A stretch of 64,000 nucleotides of DNA from Methanocalculus chunghsingensis (GTDB taxonomy: Archaea; Halobacteriota; Methanomicrobia; Methanomicrobiales; Methanocorpusculaceae), in contig NZ_JWHL01000008.1 of NCBI RefSeq assembly GCF_018132105.1, positions 1 to 64,000 on the forward strand. Direction: 5' to 3'. Made by a program: the position numbers and the translations under genes. Shown piece after piece: positions 34,635 through 41,848 of the stretch (position 1 is its first letter; each line of letters opens with the position of its first letter). The notes under the pieces are model-generated. The model was not told the DNA's origin, did no database searches, and worked only from the letters and a program-made list of their open reading frames with translations.

Positions 34635-36578
34635 TCACTCGATTGCACGGTAGAGCGTCCTCATATCATTTGTCGTAATTCCGCCAACACCATCATAGTT
34701 ATAGTAATCAACTGTACCATGATTGCCGGTAGCGATTGCATCCATATTATTCCAGAAGATGACGACATCATTGAAGCCGATTCTCCCGTTTCCATCGAGA
34801 TCTTCATAGGTATTTGCAATAATACCACGTGCCGTTGGCGAGGGGAAGAGGCCTCCTGATGGCCGGGGGAATGACAGGACCCCTTCAACATTGATGACGG
34901 CATCATTGACAACCGGCCGATAGATCCCTCCTTCACGATCAGCGATATGGATCTCATCACCGGAATCACCCGGTATCGAAGTCTTCTCAATCGTCAGTAC
35001 TGTTGATCCGCTTCCGCTATCGGCAACAACCACCAGATCGAAGAGATGAAGAGAGTCTCTTCCTGATTCACCATTCAGATCAACCGCTGTCACCCAGACA
35101 CTGCTTCCAGGGAGCGCGGCATATTCGGTCTGGAATTCATAGGCATTCCAGAGAGGGGACGGGCGGACATCTGTGATCTTCACATTATCATTTGAGAGGC
35201 TGAGCGTGATATTAAACCCGGAGAGATCATTCGGGGTATGTCCTGCCGGAATATCGAGCCAGAGACCGATGATCTGCTCCTGGCCGATCGTCAGATCCAT
35301 CTGATCGGGATCGAAGGTGAGATGGGGAGCGGCAGTCACACTGAAGAGATCAGATTTGGTGATCGTGTCGGTCCCTTCTCCGTTTCTCACTGTCAGGCGG
35401 ACCGAGTACGTTCCTACATCGGTGAATTCATGCGTGTAGTTACGCTGTTCATAAGACTGGGTCTCATAGAGGATACCCCATGGACCTCCATCTCTGGAGA
35501 CCTCCCATCGCCATGTTGTCGGCTTTCTCCCCTCAGGATCTGAACTGGATGTATCGTTGAGCCATACCCCATGAGGCACAGATGCCGGAGTGATACTCTC
35601 GAATTCAAAATCAGCGATAGGAGGGAGGGTTGAACCTTCAGGCGCCCAGATCGAGATTCTGTTATTGCCGGTATCTGCCACATAAATAAATGGAGTCCTT
35701 CCAGGCGTTGCCAGAACCCGCTTGATCCCGATATCACGGGGCTCATCCAGCTGACTGATCCCGGGATCATCACCAAACGCTGTTATTGATCCACCTACGT
35801 TGTCTGTTACCCTGATCAGATTCGAAGTCCAGTCTGTTGAGAAGATGTTGTTCTCCTCATTTATCAGGATACCATACCCATCGGAAGCCCAGCTTCTCTG
35901 GTAGACGCCATTGATATCAAAGACCTGAACCCGGAAGTTCTGCTGATCCATCACATATATATTCATTGACGAATCGACCGAGATGCCGACCGGATATCGG
36001 AATGTTCCATTAATGGTTCCCGCCTGGCCAAAAGCCCTCACAAAGCTGCCATCTTTATTAAGTATCTGGATGCGATGATTCTCGGTATCAGCAACATAGA
36101 GATAGGTATCATCGACCGCAACAGCACCCGGACTCTTCATCTCTCCATTCGCACTTCCAAATGAGCCGAATGTTCGCCATTGCCCACCTGCCCGATCGAT
36201 GCGGACAATCCGGTGATTCTTTGTATCAGCAATGTAGATGAAACCCTGGTTATCGACGACAATCCCTTTTGGTTCATGGAACTGGCGCTCCCCGGACCCC
36301 TGGGTTCCAATTGACCATTCCACAGTTCCAAATGGATCAAACTTCACCACCCGGTGATTCTGGGTATCTGCAACATAGACATTTCCATCATCCAGGGAGT
36401 CAACCGCAACACCATAGGGATTTGCAAGGGGAATTCCTCCGGACTGTCCGCTCCCTGCCATTGTTCCATTGAAGGAATCGACATAGATATGAGCAGCAGT
36501 CGTTGTTCCGGGAATAAGAAAGACAAGAAGGAGCCATATCATCGCCCCTGTAACCAGATATCGTGATGTTGTACTCAT
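34635..36578 (-). CDS. Exported NHL/PKD/cohesin-like/dockerin protein (first gene of cluster)
   Basis: This 647-residue protein has a signal peptide (GAMIWLLLVFLIPGTTTAA), six NHL repeats (about 35-310), a longer PKD domain (WRWEVSRDGG), a cohesin-like domain (about 420-570, LSGFNITLSL, VWVTAVDL with Val replacing the usual Cys) and a dockerin. The first loop DLDGNGRIGFND is intact; the second (NYDGVGGITTND) lacks the first Asp and the fifth-position ligand. ATG 36578 follows GAGAGGTG and begins the signal peptide. TATA elements upstream mark it as the promoter-proximal gene of the cluster. Confidence 0.85.
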   Translation of the reverse strand: MSTTSRYLVTGAMIWLLLVFLIPGTTTAAHIYVDSFNGTMAGSGQSGGIPLANPYGVAVDSLDDGNVYVADTQNHRVVKFDPFGTVEWSIGTQGSGERQFHEPKGIVVDNQGFIYIADTKNHRIVRIDRAGGQWRTFGSFGSANGEMKSPGAVAVDDTYLYVADTENHRIQILNKDGSFVRAFGQAGTINGTFRYPVGISVDSSMNIYVMDQQNFRVQVFDINGVYQRSWASDGYGILINEENNIFSTDWTSNLIRVTDNVGGSITAFGDDPGISQLDEPRDIGIKRVLATPGRTPFIYVADTGNNRISIWAPEGSTLPPIADFEFESITPASVPHGVWLNDTSSSDPEGRKPTTWRWEVSRDGGPWGILYETQSYEQRNYTHEFTDVGTYSVRLTVRNGEGTDTITKSDLFSVTAAPHLTFDPDQMDLTIGQEQIIGLWLDIPAGHTPNDLSGFNITLSLSNDNVKITDVRPSPLWNAYEFQTEYAALPGSSVWVTAVDLNGESGRDSLHLFDLVVVADSGSGSTVLTIEKTSIPGDSGDEIHIADREGGIYRPVVNDAVINVEGVLSFPRPSGGLFPSPTARGIIANTYEDLDGNGRIGFNDVVIFWNNMDAIATGNHGTVDYYNYDGVGGITTNDMRTLYRAIE

Positions 36579-36591
36579 CGAACACCTCTCA

Positions 36592-36708
36592 AAGTATAAA
36601 GTATTATAAGCATTCATTGAAGATGCGATCAGCTCCACAGCTTTTGTGAAATGCATGACCCCCTCTGCAAGTATCGCAGATATTAGTTCAAAATAATATA
36701 AAGATTGT
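36592..36708 (-). promoter_or_regulatory. Promoter region of the cohesin-dockerin cluster
   Basis: Two TATA-like elements face the cluster on the minus strand. TTATAATAC at 36601-36609, about 25-30 bases before the ATG, and CTTTATATTATTT near 36696-36708, would give short and about 100-base leaders respectively. The gap between genes (36579-36834) is strongly A/T-rich compared with its surroundings; nothing else was recognised in it. Confidence 0.5.
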
Positions 36709-36834
36709 GGATATGATTATGCGAGTATAAGGTCAGCATCACAGATTAGTGATGATTTCCTGGCTGATTCAAACACCCATAAATGAAGTAAAAAGGCAAC
36801 AGGAAAGTGAATATTTTTATTAATTTTTTATATT

Positions 36835-37761
36835 TTATAAAATAAATAGAAGATGATTCTGATTGGCAAGATGGAGGCATAGGATGGCAGCCAGAAGACC
36901 AAGCACCGTCGCCCCCCGTACCGCGGCGATGACACATCGCCCCCCTGTCTTAAGACTTTGTGTACAGTCCCCAATCCTATAGCTCCCCGGCTTCTCAAAC
37001 CGGATCCCACACCCTCCTGCGATGAGTGCCATCGGGATCCCGCCATTGAACCCCGGACGCTTCCCTGCATCACGCCGGAGTACCAGATATGCCTCCCTCC
37101 CCCGTCTGCGGGCTGTAAACCAGAGGAGGAGGAGGCATCCGGTGATACGTGCCGGGATATAACTGAGGATATCATCGGCACGGGCAGAAAACCAGCCAAG
37201 ACGTTCGCGATCATCCCGGTATCCGAGCATCGCATCCATCGTATTGGCAGCCCGGTACATCGCAGCACCGGGAAGACCAAGAAGGGCAAACCAGAAGAGC
37301 GGGGCGATGATCGAGTCAACAAGGTTTTCAGCAACCGACTCATACGCTGCTGAACGGACCTCTTCATCCGAGAGGAGGGCAGTCTTTCGGGAGACCATCA
37401 TCCCTGCTGCCCTCTGCCCCTCACCGCTCCCACGCGAGAGCCCCTCTTCGACCGATATGGCATGCTCTTCAAGTGAACGCCATGCAAAAGTTGATTTCAA
37501 AAACACTGGTGCAATCAGAATATAGAGCCACCAGGGAGCATACCATTCAAGGAGGAGTGCCGGGATCACCGCGATGGCGGCGGTTGCAATCCAGAAGATG
37601 AGACCCGCCACCCGCTGGAGGGATCGGCGGTATGCAGTTGGTCTTCCCCACCATCCAATAAATCTTCCGAGGAGGGCTACCGGATGATATGGCGTATGGG
37701 GATCACCCACAGCCCGATCAAGAAAGACTGCCAGGATCAGAATGATTCCGGCGAACGGCAT
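36835..37761 (-). CDS. cbiB: Adenosylcobinamide-phosphate synthase (CbiB/CobD)
   Basis: This 308-residue polytopic membrane protein attaches the aminopropanol arm during cobalamin (and methanogen corrinoid) synthesis. Typical blocks are DRAVGDPHTPYHPVALLGRFIGWW, AYESVAENLVDSIIAPLFW and GFNGGIPMALIAGG. ATG 37761 (MPFAGIILILAVFLD) is chosen because homologues start at this first helix; the longer open frame is improbable Cys/His-rich sequence. The start overlaps the preceding membrane-protein gene by 25 bases. Corrinoid is needed by the methyltransferase of methanogenesis. Confidence 0.92.
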   Translation of the reverse strand: MPFAGIILILAVFLDRAVGDPHTPYHPVALLGRFIGWWGRPTAYRRSLQRVAGLIFWIATAAIAVIPALLLEWYAPWWLYILIAPVFLKSTFAWRSLEEHAISVEEGLSRGSGEGQRAAGMMVSRKTALLSDEEVRSAAYESVAENLVDSIIAPLFWFALLGLPGAAMYRAANTMDAMLGYRDDRERLGWFSARADDILSYIPARITGCLLLLWFTARRRGREAYLVLRRDAGKRPGFNGGIPMALIAGGCGIRFEKPGSYRIGDCTQSLKTGGRCVIAAVRGATVLGLLAAILCLHLANQNHLLFIL

Positions 37762-38285
37762 GCAGTGACGACCCCGGCAAGAAGGAGGAGAACGATGAGT
37801 GCTGTGGCAAATGCATCCACAGGCGCAAGGAGTGCGCCACGGAAGGAGAGCCAGATGAGATAGATGATGCATGCCAGGATACAGGGGATCAGGGCAAGGA
37901 GTGGCGGAGACCTCTTCAGCAGGGACTCTTCAACCACGATGATCTCAGGATCTTCACAGACGATAGGGCATGCCTTGCTCACCACGACCTTCACCCGTGT
38001 CGTTCTTGCTCCATATCCGGTGATTATATCAAGGGTAAAGATACCGTCCCCTGAGGATTCACGAATAGGGATAGCGATCTCGATGACGCCATCCACAAAG
38101 ATATTCTCATGAAAAAAGTCGGTGAATGCCTGTCCGTTCTGTGTTCTGATCGTTGCATGGGTGGGGGAGCCGTGGTTCTCAAACCGGATTCTAAGGTCAC
38201 TCCCTGCATCGACGGGTACCTCACGTGCCGAGACCTCGATGCTGTTTACTCCCTTCCGATTCAGATGCACATCAATGACAGTCAT
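37737..38285 (-). CDS. Membrane protein with N-terminal beta-sandwich domain
   Basis: I do not recognise a named family with certainty. This 182-residue protein has an N-terminal Ig/CARDB-like beta domain of about 115 residues (LRIRFENHGSPTHATIRT). Two C-terminal hydrophobic helices follow (LALIPCILACIIYLIWLSF and ATALIVLLLLAGVVTACR). It has no signal peptide, so topology is unclear. Similar short proteins occur beside purA or cbiB in related archaea as far as I recall. It sits in an operon after purA and trm112 and overlaps cbiB. Confidence 0.75.
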   Translation of the reverse strand: MTVIDVHLNRKGVNSIEVSAREVPVDAGSDLRIRFENHGSPTHATIRTQNGQAFTDFFHENIFVDGVIEIAIPIRESSGDGIFTLDIITGYGARTTRVKVVVSKACPIVCEDPEIIVVEESLLKRSPPLLALIPCILACIIYLIWLSFRGALLAPVDAFATALIVLLLLAGVVTACRSPESF

Positions 38286-38294
38286 ACAGGCAGA

Positions 38295-38480
38295 CTACTC
38301 CCCTTCTGGTTCGGGTGGAAGAAGGTTTGGAATCCCCTCATGGATCGGATAGTCGACAGAACATGCCGGACACCGGAGGCTTCCTTCCATAATCTCCTCC
38401 CCGTCCTCTTCAGTAACAGAGAGCTCAATCTCACCCTTACAGACCGGACAACAGAGGATATCCATCAACCAACGCTTCAT
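38295..38480 (-). CDS. Trm112-family methyltransferase activator
   Basis: This 61-residue zinc-ribbon protein has CPVCKG and CPACS knuckles about 27 residues apart and a YPIHEGIPNLLP tail, the Trm112 signature. In archaea and eukaryotes Trm112 stabilises several RNA and protein methyltransferases. Its start overlaps the purA stop by 4 bases. Confidence 0.9.
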   Translation of the reverse strand: MKRWLMDILCCPVCKGEIELSVTEEDGEEIMEGSLRCPACSVDYPIHEGIPNLLPPEPEGE

Positions 38481-39487
38481 TTCTTCTTCCTCAGATCAAT
38501 GATTTGTGAGAGTTCTGGTCCGGTCGAGATGATTGTGACGGGACGTCCCACATCCACCTCTACCTGATGGATGAAATCTTTTGCGGTCTGGCTGAGCTGA
38601 TCATACTCAGTTGCTCCATAACAATCGGGATCAACACGGTCGATGCCGGTGATGGCAACCTGGGTGCAGCCGTTGATCATCGCCGAATACCGTGCCATGT
38701 CACCGTCCCAGTTTCCGATCCTCCGTTCGCGGTGAGTGACGGTCCCAAACTCCTGAATACCCATGGAATGGGATGCCTCAAGACTCATCTCTGTTGAGAA
38801 GGGACCCTCACCGACCCGTGTCGGGAATGCCTTGAAGACGACGATGACATCATCAACCCGTGTCGGACCGACACCCGTGTCAGCTGCAATCTGGGATGCC
38901 GAGGTATCCTTGCTCGTCACATAGGGGTACGTCCCATAATAAAGCGAGATTCCAAAACCCTGGGTTCCTTCGATGAGAACGGTCTCGCCATTATCAATCG
39001 CCTGATTTACCAGTTCTGCAACATCAGCGATATACGGAGCAAGTTCGGGGATATCCTTTGCCTGTTTTGAGAGGCGGAGTACCCGGTCCGAGTTTGCAGG
39101 ACCGCATCCGGATCCGGTGCTTCCGATCTTCTTTGCCAGATGCTCACTCGATTTGTCACGGGCAATATGCTCCTCATCGATGATGCCGCATCTCCCATCA
39201 ACAAAGACGCGCCCGGAGACACCGACTTCATCTATCTCCTTCTGAAGGACTCTGGGGTCAACGAGGACACCAGGACCGATACAGAGTTTTGCATCAGGAT
39301 AGACGAAACCGGACGGAATCATCCGGACACCATATTCCTTCTCCCCTACTTTAACTGTATGGCCGGCGTTTGGACCAACACCGCCACGAGAAATAACTGT
39401 TGGATGGTCCTGATGAGCGATATGGGCAACGATCTTGCCTTTACCCTCATCACCAAAGAAACCACCTACGATGATCGTACAGGACAT
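38477..39487 (-). CDS. purA: Adenylosuccinate synthetase
   Basis: This 336-residue enzyme joins IMP and aspartate using GTP in AMP synthesis. GGFFGDEGKGKIVAHIA is the GTP loop and catalytic Asp region; GPNAGHTV and GTQGFGISLYYGTYPYVTS are family motifs. The length is about 90 residues shorter than bacterial PurA, which is normal for archaeal enzymes. A TATA-like ACTTTATCAC at about 39519-39528 on the minus strand supports a promoter in the divergent gap with the signal peptidase gene. Confidence 0.95.
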   Translation of the reverse strand: MSCTIIVGGFFGDEGKGKIVAHIAHQDHPTVISRGGVGPNAGHTVKVGEKEYGVRMIPSGFVYPDAKLCIGPGVLVDPRVLQKEIDEVGVSGRVFVDGRCGIIDEEHIARDKSSEHLAKKIGSTGSGCGPANSDRVLRLSKQAKDIPELAPYIADVAELVNQAIDNGETVLIEGTQGFGISLYYGTYPYVTSKDTSASQIAADTGVGPTRVDDVIVVFKAFPTRVGEGPFSTEMSLEASHSMGIQEFGTVTHRERRIGNWDGDMARYSAMINGCTQVAITGIDRVDPDCYGATEYDQLSQTAKDFIHQVEVDVGRPVTIISTGPELSQIIDLRKKK

Positions 39488-39609
39488 AATCGTATCATTA
39501 GATTTCTGTTTGGGTAGGTGATAAAGTAGCCCCCCGTCACCATACAGACAAGCCCCATCAGATCATAAGAGGAAACCATCAAGAGTGAGCCTGTACATAT
39601 AATTTGACA

Positions 39610-40281
39610 ATGACGAGATCGACGAAGAAGGATCCGAGAGATGAAACTGACACATCCCTGATAGAGAGATTCAGGAGCAGTGACCATCCGGCTGTATCGC
39701 TTGGCCGTGATCTCGTCTGGGTTGCCCTTGTCGTGGGGGGAATCGCCCTTCTCCTCTTCCTCGTCTTTGGAACATGGCCTGCCGTTGTAACGATCGAGTC
39801 AGGGAGCATGCTCCCGGAGATGCAGATAGGGGATCTCGTCTTCGTTGCCGCGCCGGATCGCTTCGGATCCCTTGTGACGGCGGAAGAGGGTGCAGGAATC
39901 GGGCATACCTCGTTTGGACATCCGGGAGATGTCATCATATTCCGGCCAAACGGCAATGAGCAGGTCCACCCGATCATCCATCGTGCAATCATATGGATCG
40001 ATAGCGATACCGCAGCATCTGAACTTGGCCTCGAGAATACTGATGGAGGTATCATTACAAAAGGTGATAACAACCCGGTCATCGACCAGGTGACGATTCA
40101 CCCGGGCCTTGGGAGGATCGAGCCGGTCAGGGATGAATGGATCATCGGAAAGGCGGTCTTTCGGATCCCTCTCATCGGGTACCTTCCACTCAACATCTGG
40201 AAATTTGCAGCCGTCGTCGTCGCCATTATTATCATCCAGGAACTGATCGCATCAAGGAGACGAAGGAGTGAGGAGAGATAA
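39610..40281 (+). CDS. Signal peptidase I (archaeal/ER type)
   Basis: This 223-residue protein has an N-terminal membrane helix (about 35-55), catalytic Ser in ESGSMLPEM, His in HPIIHRAI where bacteria have Lys, and Asp residues in KGDNNPVID. This is the Ser-His-Asp arrangement of archaeal and ER Sec11-type enzymes. A C-terminal helix (FAAVVVAIIIIQELIA) ends with a basic tail. It would process the many Sec signals of the surface proteins in this window. The start is ATG 39610; an in-frame TTG two codons upstream is possible. Confidence 0.93.
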   Translation: MTRSTKKDPRDETDTSLIERFRSSDHPAVSLGRDLVWVALVVGGIALLLFLVFGTWPAVVTIESGSMLPEMQIGDLVFVAAPDRFGSLVTAEEGAGIGHTSFGHPGDVIIFRPNGNEQVHPIIHRAIIWIDSDTAASELGLENTDGGIITKGDNNPVIDQVTIHPGLGRIEPVRDEWIIGKAVFRIPLIGYLPLNIWKFAAVVVAIIIIQELIASRRRRSEER

Positions 40282-40284
40282 ACG

Positions 40285-41370
40285 ATGATACAGACAAAGC
40301 AAATACTCGACGACTGCCTGGGGGGCCACCGGCTTACCCCTGAAGAGGGCCTCCATCTGCTCAACGTCAAAGGACGGGAGATATTTGATGTCTCTGCAGC
40401 TGCAGATGAGCTTCGCCTGAGAAAGATCGGGGATCGGGTCACCTATGTCAGAAACCAGAATATCCATATAACGAATATCTGTAAAAATCTCTGCGGATTC
40501 TGCGCCTTCGGGAAGAGAAAAGGGGACCCCGATGCCTTCTTCGATGATCCCGCAAGGATCCGGCAGAAGGTTCAGCTCGCCCTTACCCGGGAGATCACCG
40601 AGATCTGCCTCCTCTCGGGCGTTCACCCCGATTATACCATCGACAGCTATGAAGATATCATCCGGACCGTCCATGAGACCGCTCCCGGCATCGATATCCA
40701 TACCGCAAGCCCCGATGAGGTTCATTACATCGCACGAAAGAGCGGGGTTTCAACAGGTGAAGTGCTTGAGCGGCTGAGGGATGCAGGGCTTGGAACCCTC
40801 CAGGGAACCGCTGCTGAGATCCTCGTCGATAGTGTCCGGAAGGTGATCTGCCCGGCGAAGGTGGATACAGCCACTTGGATTCGGATCATCAAAGAGGCGC
40901 ATGACATGGGGATCATGAGCACATCAACGATCATGTATGGATCCGCAGAGAACCCACGGGATCGGATCACCCACCTTGATATTCTGCGAACCATCCAGGA
41001 CGAGACCGGAGGGTTCACCGAACTTGTCCCCCTCTCCTATCTCCACCAGAACACGGCACTCTATGAGAAGGGGCTTGCTCCGGCAGGAGCAACCGGCCGG
41101 GAAGACCTCCTGATGATCGCCGTATCCCGCCTCTTCCTGGATAACTTCGATCATATTCAGGTTCCATGGGGGAAGTTTGGGATCAAGCTCACCCAGATCG
41201 CACTCCTTGCCGGGGGGGATGACCTTGGAGGAACGATGTTCTCCGATGATGTCTCCGTTGAGGCAGGCGGGAGCGAGGCAGGATACCTTGATCCAAAGGT
41301 GATGAGCCGGATCTCAGAAGATATCGGCCGAAAGCTTGTCCAGAGGACGACAAAGTACAAACTACTCTGA
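40285..41370 (+). CDS. cofH: 5-amino-6-(D-ribitylamino)uracil--L-tyrosine 4-hydroxyphenyl transferase
   Basis: This 361-residue radical SAM enzyme makes the F0 chromophore precursor of coenzyme F420 together with CofG. The cluster motif is CKNLCGFC (CX3CX2C), followed by AFGKRKGDPDAFF. LSGVHPDY and HIQVPWGKFG are CofH-type. A good ribosome site (GAGGAGAGA) is 9-14 bases before the ATG and the gene follows the signal peptidase by 3 bases. T-rich sequence after the stop (about 41385-41400) is a likely terminator. Its uracil substrate is the riboflavin intermediate made for ribH. Confidence 0.94.
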   Translation: MIQTKQILDDCLGGHRLTPEEGLHLLNVKGREIFDVSAAADELRLRKIGDRVTYVRNQNIHITNICKNLCGFCAFGKRKGDPDAFFDDPARIRQKVQLALTREITEICLLSGVHPDYTIDSYEDIIRTVHETAPGIDIHTASPDEVHYIARKSGVSTGEVLERLRDAGLGTLQGTAAEILVDSVRKVICPAKVDTATWIRIIKEAHDMGIMSTSTIMYGSAENPRDRITHLDILRTIQDETGGFTELVPLSYLHQNTALYEKGLAPAGATGREDLLMIAVSRLFLDNFDHIQVPWGKFGIKLTQIALLAGGDDLGGTMFSDDVSVEAGGSEAGYLDPKVMSRISEDIGRKLVQRTTKYKLL

Positions 41371-41450
41371 GAAGAATCCCTTATCCTTTTTCCCCCTTTT
41401 CGCCTCTTCAGAGGAGCGACGAAATGAATCTTTTCTGCACACTCGAGAAT

Positions 41451-41728
41451 AAAAAAAAGGAAGAGAGAGAGAGAGAGAGGTGATTGATACATGCCCGCAC
41501 GGCACAGGAAATATTGACTGGTGGGAAGGTGGCGTGCCCCCGGTCTGATCGAAAGTGGTGACCCGAAGTGATCAGAGAACAATTGTGTGTGATCGCTTGA
41601 GAGGTGTGTAGCCGGGTCTATGGGTGAATTGTGTGCCTTGAATTCATGTGGGTGATCAAGACCGGGGGCAGGACGCACGCCTTCATCTGCTGGATGGGCG
41701 ATATCCGAATCGGACCGATCCGGATTGT
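41451..41728 (-). ncRNA. Candidate structured non-coding RNA
   Basis: The 478-base stretch between cofH and the sensor gene holds no credible reading frame. On the minus strand a TATA element (41752-41761) predicts a start near 41728 and a T8 run at 41451-41458 a stop, giving about 278 bases. Within it, 41654-41681 and 41531-41550 pair as GGCGUG/CACGCC, CCCCC/GGGGG, GGUCU/AGACC and GAUC/GAUC: 20 Watson-Crick pairs with a 7-base and a 1-base bulge, closing a 103-base loop. Inside the loop lies a TGAATT/AATTCA hairpin (41625-41646). I see no RNase P or SRP RNA motif. The strand is inferred from promoter and terminator only. Confidence 0.45.
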
Positions 41729-41765
41729 CCATTACGATCATCGATATTTGAGAATATAAAGATTT
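41703..41765 (-). promoter_or_regulatory. Promoter and 23-base palindrome of the candidate RNA
   Basis: On the minus strand GAAATCTTTATATTC (41752-41766) resembles a BRE plus TATA box. About 27 bases downstream, at the predicted start, lies a 23-base quasi-palindrome with arms ATCCGAATCGG and CCGATCCGGAT (41703-41725) that match in 10 of 11 positions. The position suits a repressor site. Confidence 0.45.
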
Positions 41766-41848
41766 CTCTCAATGCCATGCATTGATGCTCATTGTGACGC
41801 CGTGCAATGTCGAAATGGTTTTATCGAAATCCAACGATATCCTGAGTA

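Noticed and set aside
23258-36578. Polysaccharide-degrading cellulosome
   Set aside because: None of the seven proteins contains a glycosidase, esterase or lyase module, and a methanogen would not be expected to use cellulose.
41451-41728. RNase P RNA or SRP RNA as identity of the candidate RNA
   Set aside because: The conserved cores of those RNAs (for example the SRP domain IV loop or the P4 region of RNase P) are not seen.
41157-41741. 194-residue minus-strand frame across the end of cofH and the gap
   Set aside because: It overlaps the conserved part of cofH, has low-complexity sequence (Ser/Leu run from the GA repeat), and the gap is better explained as structured RNA.
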